From Paenibacillus sp. CAA11 (lineage in GTDB: Bacteria; Bacillota; Bacilli; Paenibacillales; Paenibacillaceae), in the NCBI RefSeq assembly GCF_003060825.1, contig NZ_CP028922.1, forward strand, positions 3,455,001 through 3,519,000: a stretch of DNA of 64,000 nucleotides, read 5' to 3'. Under the pieces are notes generated by a model. It saw nothing but the letters and a program-made list of their open reading frames with translations, did not search any database and was not told the origin of the DNA. Position numbers and translations under genes: made by a program. The number at the start of each line of letters is the position of its first letter. The stretch's first letter is position 1. This document shows positions 34,882-43,495 of the stretch, one piece after another.

Positions 34882-36012
34882 TTAAAAGCCAGAACGATCT
34901 TGGCTTTTTCGTCTCCAGAACACATAAAGGATAAGCACGAGAGCCAAGCTCAGTACCGATCCTATGCGGATAAATGACTTTAGTCCGCCGTGAAGCCAGG
35001 GATCAGATTCACGTGTTAAAGGCGACAGTTTATCCGGTGTAGGCAGCGAGAGGCTTGTCCCGTCTTTTTCCGTGCGCTTAAGAGTCCACGAAGGAACCAG
35101 CTTCACCTCAAAGGGGAAGCTCCATCTTGAGCCTACGTCCATCCGCATGGAGAGCTGGCCCGCGGTCACCCCCGCTTTCAGAGTCAGCTTTCCGTCAGCA
35201 GTAAGGCTGGCGTCCTGCTCAGGCTTGGCCAGTCTGAAGGACGCGGTCAGCTTATCCGGAAGTCCCTTCGGGCTGTAACCCGCGATAGATTCGCCCTGCA
35301 CCGGCTTCTGAACCTCCAATTCGCCGTTTACGCGAACGCGTGCGATCTCATTGTCAGCTCGCGCCTCCGCTTTCGGGATTCCGCGAATATTCCCAAAGCG
35401 GAAGCTTTGCTCGGCCTTCTCTTCCAGACTCGTCGTAATTCCCCAAGAAGCGATTGCAGCAATCAGCTGGCTTGGATTCTCCCTCTCGGATGCAGAAGGG
35501 CCCTGCGGCAGCAAGCTCGCAAAAGGAACATGAACCGTCCCTTGAAAATGTCCCTTCAGCTCCAGGGAGCCATAGGTATTAAAAATAGCTTCGAGCCTCT
35601 CTTGTCCCGCCGTCTCCAGCAGGGCCATGCCGCCGATCGGTATGGTAAGACCGGTTCCATCCTGCAAGGTAGCCACAACATTCATCTTAAGCGGCTGGTC
35701 CGATCCATTTGCCAGGTTAAAGCTGATCTCCCCATAATTGTTCCAATTCCGCTGCCGATTCTCAAAGACATACGCTGAATAGCTTCCTTTAGCCAAATGC
35801 CGGGTACTGACGTGAACCTGTACAGTCCCCGCCTCCCCTTTCGGATTCACTGTCACCTTAGGCCCGTTAGACCACTGCTTGACCTGCTTCGGGTTCATAT
35901 TTAGATCAAAATCTGCCGCTGCATGTGCCCGAAGCTCAGTTCCGTTCCCTAGTAAGAACAGCGCTGCCAGCAAGGCAGCGATCACAGCTTTAGAAAGGTT
36001 ATACTTCCTCAT
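34882..36012 (-). CDS. Exported, C-terminally membrane-anchored protein of the glycan operon (possible BcsB stand-in)
   Basis: ATG 36012 is chosen because AGGAGG sits 5 bases upstream and a signal peptide follows (SKAVIAALLAALFLLGNG, AHAAA); the frame is open further upstream. The mature part is beta-rich (SFNLANGSDQPLKMNVVATL, HFQGTVHVPFASLLPQ, suggestive of a carbohydrate-binding sandwich). It ends in one membrane helix (SVLSLALVLILYVFW) with a short basic tail. In cellulose systems BcsB has this topology (outside domains plus C-terminal anchor beside BcsA), but is about twice as long. Position 13 bases after the synthase supports an analogous role. The family is not recognised. Confidence 0.7.
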   Translation of the reverse strand: MRKYNLSKAVIAALLAALFLLGNGTELRAHAAADFDLNMNPKQVKQWSNGPKVTVNPKGEAGTVQVHVSTRHLAKGSYSAYVFENRQRNWNNYGEISFNLANGSDQPLKMNVVATLQDGTGLTIPIGGMALLETAGQERLEAIFNTYGSLELKGHFQGTVHVPFASLLPQGPSASERENPSQLIAAIASWGITTSLEEKAEQSFRFGNIRGIPKAEARADNEIARVRVNGELEVQKPVQGESIAGYSPKGLPDKLTASFRLAKPEQDASLTADGKLTLKAGVTAGQLSMRMDVGSRWSFPFEVKLVPSWTLKRTEKDGTSLSLPTPDKLSPLTRESDPWLHGGLKSFIRIGSVLSLALVLILYVFWRRKSQDRSGF

Positions 36013-36025
36013 ACTAACCTCCTGT

Positions 36026-38326
36026 TTAAACATACAGCATCTCATTGAACTCATCCGAGCCCGGAGCATTCTTACTCCGGCTGCGCTGCTGCTGCTCCAG
36101 CACATATTGTCCGTACCACTGCCTCATAAGCTCTTCAAGCTGTCCGCTCTTTGCAAGGCTGCGGTAATTGTTCACCCGGTACAGAACGCCCTGCTTCGAA
36201 CGGATGGATTCCGCGAAGCTTGTTTCCAAGACCAGATCGTTATCCAGCTGCAAGGTAAGCTCTGAAGGGATATGCTCTGAAGGCAGTTCAACAAGAATAT
36301 ATTCATAGTTGAAATCCATCAGCTTGACGGCGCCCCATTCTTTGGAATCCACCTCATGCTGCAGAGGAACTCGCGCCAGCTTGCGATTGGATGTCAGCTC
36401 CGTCTGACCTCTTTTCACAAAATTCAGACGAATGTCCTCAAAGGTGCTGATATCCTGATCCAGATGTTGTGGAAGGGTAGGCTCACGATCATAGACGATA
36501 TGAAGCAGACTTCTCTGCTGCTCCTCGTCGATATCTGTAATTTGGAACGCGTACTTCCACCCGCCGTTTACTTTGGTGACGTGAGTCACCTTTGCCCCAA
36601 ACGTGCTGCGGTCCCTTTCCGTAGATAATTGGATGTGAACTTCCTCGTCATACGGAATATACTTGGGAGACTCAAGAATCAGAGACAGCCCGCCTTCGGA
36701 AATATCGTGGGTTTTAGCCTTAATCACCTCAGCAGGGGCTGATATCTCGCAGTCAACGGATGCGAGGGTCCGTTCAAAGTTTCGAAGCACCTTTCTGCCC
36801 GTCATGAAGAAGATCGACATCAGGATGTTGTAGAAATTAATCAGCAGCCAGAACAAGACGACAATATACCCGATCGAACCTTCGGCAAACGTCATTCTCA
36901 CACAGTTGACGATCCCGATGATCGATAACACCGCCAAAATAGTGTGAGGGATCAGCAGGGTGAGCTGATATTTACGCTCATTCCCCGCTCTGTCCTTGCG
37001 GGTTACAGCAAACTTCTTCTGCGTAATGCCGAACGTTTCTAGAATGACAGCCGGAAGCAAGGCCGGGAATAGAATAGTCTCATAGACATTGGTCCATTTG
37101 GTGGTTCGTATATTATGAGATAGCATCTTAAGACAAGTATTGGTTAGCAAATACATTGGAAGCCAGAAGACCAGAATCTCAAGAAGCGTACATTTCACAA
37201 CAAGCACACTAAATACCGCAAATAAAATAGGGGACATAATATAAATCAATCGCTTGATACCGGAATACCAGTAGGTAATGGATGAAATATAATTCAATTT
37301 CTGGCCGAGCGTCAGCCCCTTCTTAAATGCGATGTGCAGCTTTCTGCCTGTCTGAATGCAGCCTCTGGCCCATCTTTGCCGCTGCTTGATCAAGCTTTTG
37401 AGATCAGAAGGAGCCAGCCCTGAGGCAAGCACCTCGCTCGTGGCATAACACGTATAGCCTTTGGCCTGAATCTCGATTCCGGTAGCGAAATCCTCCGTGA
37501 TCACTCCTGTGAAGAAGCCCCCAATATCCTCAAGCGCCTGACGTGAGAGCATTGTATTGGTACCGCCGTAAATCACCGAATTGGTCTTATTTCTTCCAAC
37601 CTGCACATCCCGGTAGAAATAATCCTGCTCGTTCGGAATGCGATTCTCCGAGTACAGGTTGTACTGGAATTGGTCCGGGTTATAGAAGCTCTGCGGCGCC
37701 TGAACAAAACCTACCTTCTCTTCCCCTAGAAAATAAGGAACGCATGAGGTGAGAAATTGATGACGTGGAATCATGTCCGCATCAAATGTCACGATCAGCG
37801 GAGAGCTTGAGTGCTTAAGAGCATTGTTCAAATTCCCGGCTTTAGCATGCTTGCGGTCTGTTCGGGTTAAATAGTTAATGTTCATCTGCGCGGCAAGCTC
37901 TTTCATCTCAGGCCGATTAGAGTCGTCGCATAAATAGATATGTACCTTCGACTTATCGGGATAATCCATATTCAAGCACCCATTGATCGTCTTGTAGAGC
38001 AGCGATACAGGCTCGTTATAGGTGGCGATGAATACATCGACATCCGGGTACTTGGATTCATCCACTGCCGGACGATCCGGATACTCAATACGGGTCATAT
38101 TATAAAAATGAACCGCGAGCTCGAACATCCCGATCAGCTCTACGATGAGCAGCGCAAGGCCGGCGATCGTTGCTACCAGGCCATGGCCGAACGGCAGCGT
38201 GTAGACGATCCTCCAATAGATGTAAGCTAAGGATGATAGGATCGTGGCTGCAACCAGGATCTTATTGCGTGTTCTTGTAAAATTCAAATCATATCCAACC
38301 TCTCTTTCAGCCGGTTTATAACCCAT
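36026..38326 (-). CDS. BcsA-like GT2 polysaccharide synthase with PilZ-like domain
   Basis: A 766-residue membrane glycosyltransferase. It has VDVFIATYNEP, DADMIPRH (the DxD), VITEDFATG (TED acid) and KQRQRWARGC (QxxRW), which together define processive cellulose-synthase-type enzymes. Membrane helices flank the domain. After the last helix, residues about 555-640 resemble PilZ: THDISEGGLSLILESP is the D-x-S-x-x-G part, but the preceding arginine pair (RxxxR) that binds c-di-GMP is not evident. A further 120-residue tail follows. It starts the operon synthase, exported protein, MBOAT, DHHW. The product is therefore a beta-glucan-like chain, probably acetylated. It could be cellulose or another beta-linked glycan. 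Confidence 0.88.
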   Translation of the reverse strand: MGYKPAEREVGYDLNFTRTRNKILVAATILSSLAYIYWRIVYTLPFGHGLVATIAGLALLIVELIGMFELAVHFYNMTRIEYPDRPAVDESKYPDVDVFIATYNEPVSLLYKTINGCLNMDYPDKSKVHIYLCDDSNRPEMKELAAQMNINYLTRTDRKHAKAGNLNNALKHSSSPLIVTFDADMIPRHQFLTSCVPYFLGEEKVGFVQAPQSFYNPDQFQYNLYSENRIPNEQDYFYRDVQVGRNKTNSVIYGGTNTMLSRQALEDIGGFFTGVITEDFATGIEIQAKGYTCYATSEVLASGLAPSDLKSLIKQRQRWARGCIQTGRKLHIAFKKGLTLGQKLNYISSITYWYSGIKRLIYIMSPILFAVFSVLVVKCTLLEILVFWLPMYLLTNTCLKMLSHNIRTTKWTNVYETILFPALLPAVILETFGITQKKFAVTRKDRAGNERKYQLTLLIPHTILAVLSIIGIVNCVRMTFAEGSIGYIVVLFWLLINFYNILMSIFFMTGRKVLRNFERTLASVDCEISAPAEVIKAKTHDISEGGLSLILESPKYIPYDEEVHIQLSTERDRSTFGAKVTHVTKVNGGWKYAFQITDIDEEQQRSLLHIVYDREPTLPQHLDQDISTFEDIRLNFVKRGQTELTSNRKLARVPLQHEVDSKEWGAVKLMDFNYEYILVELPSEHIPSELTLQLDNDLVLETSFAESIRSKQGVLYRVNNYRSLAKSGQLEELMRQWYGQYVLEQQQRSRSKNAPGSDEFNEMLYV

Positions 38327-38509
38327 GACTATATGACTATTTCCATATTATACTTAAGCACTGAACAATTTCTGAACAAGCCTAAGAAAAACAAGCAAAA
38401 AGACATATAAATGCCGCGGGCACCCATATGTCCATGATGAAAATAATCATTAGCCTTTCATTTCCATAGTACTTTTAGATTATAATAGAACCTCTTTATT
38501 GTAAAGTTA

Positions 38510-38545
38510 CAAAAAAGTCAGCCATCCTATGAAATAGGCTTGACT
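38510..38545 (-). terminator. Terminator after yhaM
   Basis: AGTCAGCC/GGCTTGACT with inner CCTAT/ATAGG arms; on the minus strand it is followed by six T. The stretch 38327-38509 upstream of the synthase shows only AT-rich sequence. Confidence 0.8.
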
Positions 38546-38575
38546 GACCTGAATAATAACTGTTCTGTTTTAAGT

Positions 38576-39532
38576 TTAGACCTTCATCCGGTAAATCGCC
38601 TTGTTCTCCAGCCCGCGGATGAACGGCGTCCACGCCTCCGTATCCGGCGTCGTATTCAGGGCATCTTCTACCATCTGCAGCTTAGCATCCATCGCATCAA
38701 TATGGTGCAGAGCTACCGCCTCTGCGGTTTGCGGTTGAACCGGGCTGCCCCATTCCCCCAGGTTGTGATGTGACAATACCAAATGCTGCAAGGCCATGAC
38801 TTTAGGCGAATCCGGTTCAAGATTCAGACGGACGGCCGCTTCGGTAATCCAGCTTGAAGCCATAGCGATATGGCCGATCAGCTTGCCAGGAACGCTGTAT
38901 TCGGACACGATGCCAAGCTGGGCGATCATCTCTTCGGGCTTGGCAATATCATGAAGCACGATGCCTGCCTTGAGCAGATCGGCATTCAGGAACGGCCGCT
39001 GCTTGCACAGAAATTCACCAAGCTCTAGCATGCGCACCATATGGTAGGCCAGGCCGGCAAAATAGGCATGATGGTGTGTTTTTGCAGCCGGGTAATGGGT
39101 CAGTTTGTCCTCCACCTTGGTTACGCAAAAATTGACGAGCGAGCGGATTTCCTCATCGGCAATGCTGTCAATCACCCGCTGGATTGCGTGGATCAGTTCA
39201 TCCGGGCCAATTGGAGCAGATCTTACAAAATCGGTAAGACGAACCCCGTCTCCATCACTCGCAGGACGCATCTGAATGATCTTGATCTGCAGCCGTTCCC
39301 GGTATGTCTGTACAATCCCCCGAACCTTGACCAGTCCCATGGGGAAGAAGCTTTCTTTATCGGTAGACGAAGCATCCCACAGCTTGGCTGTCAGCTGCCC
39401 GCTGGCATCACATAATACAAGATCAAGGTAGTCCTTGGGAGGTGTTGCATTGGTCTGTTTAATTTCGAGCTCTTTGATCAGATAGAAGCCGACGAACTCA
39501 TCCTGGCTTTTTAATTCCTTAATCAGTGTCAA
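38576..39532 (-). CDS. yhaM: 3'-5' exoribonuclease YhaM
   Basis: A 318-residue protein with an N-terminal OB-fold nucleic-acid-binding domain (LKSQDEFVGFYLIKELEIKQ, LVLCDASGQLTAKLWDASS) and an HD-superfamily domain. Metal ligands are in TKVEDKLTHYPAAKTHHHAY, KAGIVLHDIAKPEEMI and LQHLVLSHHNLGEWGSPVQP. This domain order and length are those of Bacillota YhaM, which trims RNA ends in a Mn-dependent way. Single-gene transcript with its own terminator. Confidence 0.92.
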   Translation of the reverse strand: MTLIKELKSQDEFVGFYLIKELEIKQTNATPPKDYLDLVLCDASGQLTAKLWDASSTDKESFFPMGLVKVRGIVQTYRERLQIKIIQMRPASDGDGVRLTDFVRSAPIGPDELIHAIQRVIDSIADEEIRSLVNFCVTKVEDKLTHYPAAKTHHHAYFAGLAYHMVRMLELGEFLCKQRPFLNADLLKAGIVLHDIAKPEEMIAQLGIVSEYSVPGKLIGHIAMASSWITEAAVRLNLEPDSPKVMALQHLVLSHHNLGEWGSPVQPQTAEAVALHHIDAMDAKLQMVEDALNTTPDTEAWTPFIRGLENKAIYRMKV

Positions 39533-39625
39533 AGCTTTGTTCCTCCTATAAATGATACTTCTATTATACTAGCATCTTTTGAAAAAGAACGTACCTTCTA
39601 CAATGAACTTGCCTGCATATACCAA

Positions 39626-39653
39626 AAGGCCAGGGTCCATCGGCCCTGGCCTT
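39626..39653 (-). terminator. Terminator downstream of the formate/nitrite channel gene
   Basis: AAGGCCAGGG (39626-39635) pairs perfectly with CCCTGGCCTT (39644-39653); the minus-strand side continues TTTTGG. It lies about 150 bases beyond the channel gene stop. Nothing else was seen in 39533-39801. Confidence 0.7.
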
Positions 39654-39801
39654 GCGTTAGCATTCGTTCTGCCCGGAAGCGATGAGATCTACCCTACGGT
39701 CCTAAAGCCCGTCCCTCCTCAGTGTCGTTGAAGGCTGGAGCCTTTAGCTCATCATTTTATACCACGCCGAAAAAAAACCGGGCGGCAGCTTTTGCACCTG
39801 C

Positions 39802-40668
39802 TTATCCCTTATGAGATGATTCAGCAGCCAGGGTCTGGCGTCCGCCATTTCCGGCAGAAGCACGTCCTGATGCCGAAGCTTCATTGGGAGCATCGGCTGC
39901 AACTTGACGGCGGCGGTATGCGCCAAAGTAAGCAAGGGACACAAAGACTGCTCCGCCCACAAGATTGCCCAGCAGTACAGGCACAAAATTTGTGAAATAA
40001 TCTCCCCAATTCAGCTCCCCTGCAAAAATAGCAGCCGGAATTACAAACATATTCGCCACGACGTGCTGAAAACCAATCGCAACAAATGCCATAACAGGGA
40101 ACCAGATCCCGGCAAACTTGCCTACGGAATCTTTGCTGCCATTAGCCAACCAGATCGCCAGACAGACGAGCCAGTTACAGCCAATTGCCGAAATGAACGC
40201 CTCTGTAAAGCCTTCATGAACCTTGGCATGGGCAATGGCGAGGGTCTTGGCCAAATAATCCCCTTCGGTCAGGCCAACAATGTGGCCAAAGAAATAAGCT
40301 ACAAAAATTGCGCCCACAAAATTCATTGCAAGAACAATAATCCAGTTCTTCAGTACATCAACAAACCGGATTTTACGAGCAAACCATGCCAGTGACATCG
40401 TCATCATATTGCCTGTCAGTAGTTCCCCTCCGGCCAGCACAGTCAGCACAAGCCCAATAGGAAACACCGAAGCTCCTATGAACCCAGTAATGGACCCCCA
40501 ATCTTTGGGAGCGGTTCCAATAACTCGGATATCCAGAAGGAATCCTAAAGAGATGAACGCTCCGCCGAAAAAACCAAGGATCAACAGTGCGCTCCAAGGC
40601 AGCTTCGCCTTCTTCACCCCCGCCTCAGCGGTGATCTGCATAATTTGTTGTGGTGGATGAAAAGACAT
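39802..40668 (-). CDS. Formate/nitrite transporter (FocA/NirC family)
   Basis: ATG 40668 (MSFHPPQQIMQI) follows GGAGGTTATTT. The 288-residue protein has six membrane segments and FNT-family signatures: LLTGNMMTMSLAWFARKI, the AIGCNWLVCLAIWLANGS loop, and GFQHVVANMFVIPAAIFAGE with the conserved His and Asn of the pore. A Ser/Gly/Ala-rich C-terminal tail of 35 residues is extra. Formate rather than nitrite is the likely cargo because moaA, fdhD and formate dehydrogenase follow upstream. It is expressed behind a long structured leader. Confidence 0.92.
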   Translation of the reverse strand: MSFHPPQQIMQITAEAGVKKAKLPWSALLILGFFGGAFISLGFLLDIRVIGTAPKDWGSITGFIGASVFPIGLVLTVLAGGELLTGNMMTMSLAWFARKIRFVDVLKNWIIVLAMNFVGAIFVAYFFGHIVGLTEGDYLAKTLAIAHAKVHEGFTEAFISAIGCNWLVCLAIWLANGSKDSVGKFAGIWFPVMAFVAIGFQHVVANMFVIPAAIFAGELNWGDYFTNFVPVLLGNLVGGAVFVSLAYFGAYRRRQVAADAPNEASASGRASAGNGGRQTLAAESSHKG

Positions 40669-40927
40669 AAATAACCTCCAGATTATCATTAAAATGACAG
40701 CACAAAAAAACCACCATAAAGCTGGCCCTTTGCCTAAGTGGAAATTAAATTCCGCAGTGCAAATCGAGCTGCTTCCATGCCGGTTAACCTCCCTACAGCA
40801 ACCTATAGGGGAATCAATCAACGATTGGTTTTTATTGTTTAAAGCAAAGACAATAACTTGAATTTGCTTCAAACCAGACTTTTGTCTGCTGCATGTTAAG
40901 ATTATTCCAGCGTGTTATTTTTGTCAA
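40669..40927 (-). promoter_or_regulatory. Promoter and ~225-nt structured leader with intrinsic terminator (riboswitch-like attenuator) of the formate channel
   Basis: TTGACA (40927-40922) and TAATCT (40904-40899) are exactly 17 bases apart. The leader from about 40892 holds a CAGAC/GTCTG hairpin (40874-40888), several further stems, then CCAC(T)...(A)TGGTGG (40741-40711) followed by seven T (40710-40704), a terminator 36 bases before the start codon. Alternative pairing with upstream leader segments looks possible. I do not recognise the class. Location in a formate/molybdopterin locus makes a cofactor or metabolite sensor plausible. Confidence 0.6.
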
Positions 40928-40954
40928 TATTGTGAACGAATTAAATTTGAAATT

Positions 40955-41974
40955 TTATCCGCCGATATGTGACATTTCTACCTTGGCTCCGCTGCCGTGG
41001 CCCATTCCGCGCTCCAGAGAATAGCGGTCATGCCGCATCTCCCAAATCCCGCGAACCCGCTCGGCCAATTCCAGATCACTGCCGCCACAGCGAAGCAGTT
41101 CCCGCAGATCATGTCCTTCTGAAGCGAACAGACAAGTATAGAGCTTCCCTTCAGCGGACAGGCGCGCACGTGTACAAGAAGAACAGAAAGCCTCAGACAC
41201 GGACGAAATAAATCCGATTTCTCCCCCTCCGTCCGTAAAGCGATACCTCGTAGCAACCTCTCCCGGATAATTCGGCGCAAGCGCCTCTAGCGGCCATACG
41301 GCACCGATGCGCTCCAGCAGCTCCTGCTTGCTGACCACCTGCTGCCGATTCCATCCGTTGGTATTGCCAACATCCATATATTCAACCATCCGCAGAATAA
41401 TGCCCTTATTGCGGAAATATTCCACCATGGGCAGGACGGACTGGTCATTTACACCTTTCTGGACCACCATGTTCACCTTCACCACGAGACCGGCTTCCTT
41501 CGCGGCATCAATCCCGGCAAGTACCGGATTTACTCCGGATCGCCCTCCGTTCATATACCTGAAGGTCTCCTCATCCAGTGAATCCAGGCTGATCGTCGCT
41601 CTCTGCAGACCTGCAGCCCGAAGAGCCGCTGCTTTCTTAGCCAGCAGACTTCCATTGGTCGTCAGCGAAATATCCTCCGCCCCCTCGATCCCGGCAAGCC
41701 TTGCCACAATCTCTGGCAAGTCCTTGCGCAGCAACGGCTCGCCGCCGGTAATTCGCAGCTTGCGAACCCCCAAGTTCACAAAAATCCGCCCCAGGCGCTC
41801 AATCTCCTCTGCAGTGAGTACACTCTCCCTCGGAAGAAACGCATAGTTCTCGTCAAAAATTTCTGCAGGCATGCAGTAACGGCAGCGGAAATTGCAGCGA
41901 TCCGTTACCGAGATCCGCAGGTCCCGCATGATTCGGCTGTGTTTATCATATGCTGTCAAAGATGCCCTCTCCAT
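40955..41974 (-). CDS. moaA: GTP 3',8-cyclase MoaA (molybdenum cofactor synthesis)
   Basis: Radical-SAM enzyme for the first step of molybdopterin synthesis. ISVTDRCNFRCRYCMPAEIF contains the CxxxCxxC cluster motif. LRITGGEPLLRKDLPEIV and ISLTTNGSLLAKKA follow. The second, C-terminal cluster is formed by FCSSCTRARLSAEGKLYTCL. The protein ends in Gly-Gly (SHIGG), as MoaA does; this tail is needed for activity. 339 residues. The cofactor is needed by the formate dehydrogenase encoded at 43496-46432. Confidence 0.95.
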   Translation of the reverse strand: MERASLTAYDKHSRIMRDLRISVTDRCNFRCRYCMPAEIFDENYAFLPRESVLTAEEIERLGRIFVNLGVRKLRITGGEPLLRKDLPEIVARLAGIEGAEDISLTTNGSLLAKKAAALRAAGLQRATISLDSLDEETFRYMNGGRSGVNPVLAGIDAAKEAGLVVKVNMVVQKGVNDQSVLPMVEYFRNKGIILRMVEYMDVGNTNGWNRQQVVSKQELLERIGAVWPLEALAPNYPGEVATRYRFTDGGGEIGFISSVSEAFCSSCTRARLSAEGKLYTCLFASEGHDLRELLRCGGSDLELAERVRGIWEMRHDRYSLERGMGHGSGAKVEMSHIGG

Positions 41975-42029
41975 TTCTCGCTACCAAGCGAAGCTTGTTA
42001 TTGTGTAGTCCCTAGAATAACACAACACC

Positions 42030-42833
42030 TTAGTTCGTGTCTTCATAATCCGCAATTCGCTCCGGATGAGTGTAGACATTACAAGAGTCATTGCGGATAA
42101 AGCCTACGGTGGTGATGCCGAGCTGATCAGCGAGGTCCAGAGCCAGCGCTGTTGGCGCCGATTTGGACAGGACGACCTCACAGCCGATCTTGGCGACCTT
42201 GAGCAGAATTTCAGAGGAGATTCTGCCGCTGAATGCAATAATTTTGTCCTTCAGCTCAAGGCCGTGCTTTAAGCAGTGACCATAAATTTTGTCAAGCGCA
42301 TTATGCCTCCCGATATCACAGCGAGCCAGCAGAATGCCCTGATGGTCACATAATGCGGCGTTGTGCACGCCCCCTGTACGGCGGAATAAATCAGCATGCA
42401 TCAACACGTCATTCATCAGCCGGAAGCAATCCTCGAAGGTAAGCTTAACATTCACACCATCCATGATCCTCGCGTTTCGCGCATCGTTGAAGAACACGAA
42501 TCCGGAGCGGCTCATACCGCAGCAGGATGTAATGTAGCGCTTTGCAGACATTTTCTGATGCAGCGGATTCCACCGCTCGGTCCGAATATGAACAAAGCCT
42601 TCCTCCTCCTGCACCCACAGCTCCTGGATATCGGCATACTCCTTGATCATTCCTTCGGATGCTAAATACCCGATAGCCATGTCTTCGATATATTCGGGAG
42701 AGCATACCAAAGTAGCTAGTTCCTCCCCGTTGACCTTCAAGGTAACCGGGTGTTCCGTTACGATCAGATCCTCTTCATGCGTAATTCGCCCACGCTGATA
42801 GCGCACTACATGATTGGCGCGCTGCATTTTCAT
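42030..42833 (-). CDS. fdhD: Formate dehydrogenase accessory sulfurtransferase FdhD
   Basis: 267 residues. RITHEEDLIVTEHPVTLKVN at the start, CSPEYIEDMAIGYLASEGMI, the Cys-containing RYITSCCGMSRSGF loop that carries sulfur, and RTGGVHNAALCDHQGI, RCDIGRHNALDKIYGHCL are FdhD hallmarks. FdhD hands sulfur to the molybdenum cofactor of formate dehydrogenase. It is located between moaA and the divergent dehydrogenase gene and follows the DUF2294 gene by six bases. Confidence 0.95.
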   Translation of the reverse strand: MKMQRANHVVRYQRGRITHEEDLIVTEHPVTLKVNGEELATLVCSPEYIEDMAIGYLASEGMIKEYADIQELWVQEEEGFVHIRTERWNPLHQKMSAKRYITSCCGMSRSGFVFFNDARNARIMDGVNVKLTFEDCFRLMNDVLMHADLFRRTGGVHNAALCDHQGILLARCDIGRHNALDKIYGHCLKHGLELKDKIIAFSGRISSEILLKVAKIGCEVVLSKSAPTALALDLADQLGITTVGFIRNDSCNVYTHPERIADYEDTN

Positions 42834-42839
42834 GGCTTC

Positions 42840-43187
42840 TCATCCTTGCTCAATATTTTTTTCGAAAATAAAAACCGAGATGGCAACATCCTCATCCACT
42901 TTAATATCCGTGAACAAATGAACCAGCTTAGAGCCGCACAGCTCCTCCATCCCGTCAGGAACATGATTGTCGTACAGCTTCTTGATCATGTGTGTTCTTG
43001 CATTGTGCACCATCTGAATCCCTTCCGGCGTATTAGCTATAAACTTCTCCGTCGGGGTAAAGTTGCCGTACATCTTCGTGATCGCCATATTCTCAACAAA
43101 AGTCGTATGGATTCGCTCAGGTCCTTTGCCAAAGGTATCCTTCCGAACCTTCCTTACAATCTCATTGAAAGCGGCCTCTTTCTTCAA
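42840..43187 (-). CDS. DUF2294 family protein
   Basis: 115 residues, cytosolic. GKGPERIHTTFVENMAITKM near the start and TPTEKFIANTPEGIQMVHNA are the features I associate with DUF2294, small proteins found beside formate dehydrogenase genes in Bacillota. The biochemical role is unknown; some are linked to bicarbonate or CO2 handling, but that is uncertain. It is the first gene of the transcript with fdhD and is divergent from the dehydrogenase. Shortly before its start lies the ribosome binding site GGAGGG. Confidence 0.82.
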   Translation of the reverse strand: MKKEAAFNEIVRKVRKDTFGKGPERIHTTFVENMAITKMYGNFTPTEKFIANTPEGIQMVHNARTHMIKKLYDNHVPDGMEELCGSKLVHLFTDIKVDEDVAISVFIFEKNIEQG

Positions 43188-43262
43188 ATGAATCCCTCCA
43201 AGGGATAACTCCCGTATTTAATCAAACTCCATTTTAGGCGTCTTACCATTAAAGATGCAGTC

Positions 43263-43416
43263 TTGTTTTTTTTTCGAAGAGGAGTATAATCTTGATAGTC
43301 ATAAAATTGTCATATATTATTGGATTGATCCGTTAGTAGGTCATTGCTAATGAATTACTCCACTTTAAATATACGGTCCGAGACTTCGGGCTGTACATTT
43401 GAGGTGGAGTTTTTTT
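43263..43416 (+). promoter_or_regulatory. Promoter and ~200-nt leader with intrinsic terminator before the formate dehydrogenase gene
   Basis: TTGTTT (43263-43268) and a perfect TATAAT (43285-43290) are 16 bases apart. The leader contains a long hairpin, ACTCCAC...GTGGAGT (43357-43410) with inner TTTAAAT, TAC and CCGA arms, ending in seven T. This is a full terminator about 80 bases before the start codon, so an antitermination or riboswitch mechanism is likely. The layout parallels the formate channel leader, though the sequences differ. The class is not recognised. Confidence 0.6.
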
Positions 43417-43495
43417 ATGACTTTTTTTCCAGGGGAAACGAAACCGAACAAGAGTTAAGCGCCACTGAGGCAAAAAGAAGTAAAGGAGTATCCGT

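Noticed and set aside
40669-40872. N-terminal extension of the formate channel by 68 residues
   Set aside because: The extension crosses the leader terminator and has no ribosome binding site; ATG 40668 has a perfect one and begins where the family begins.
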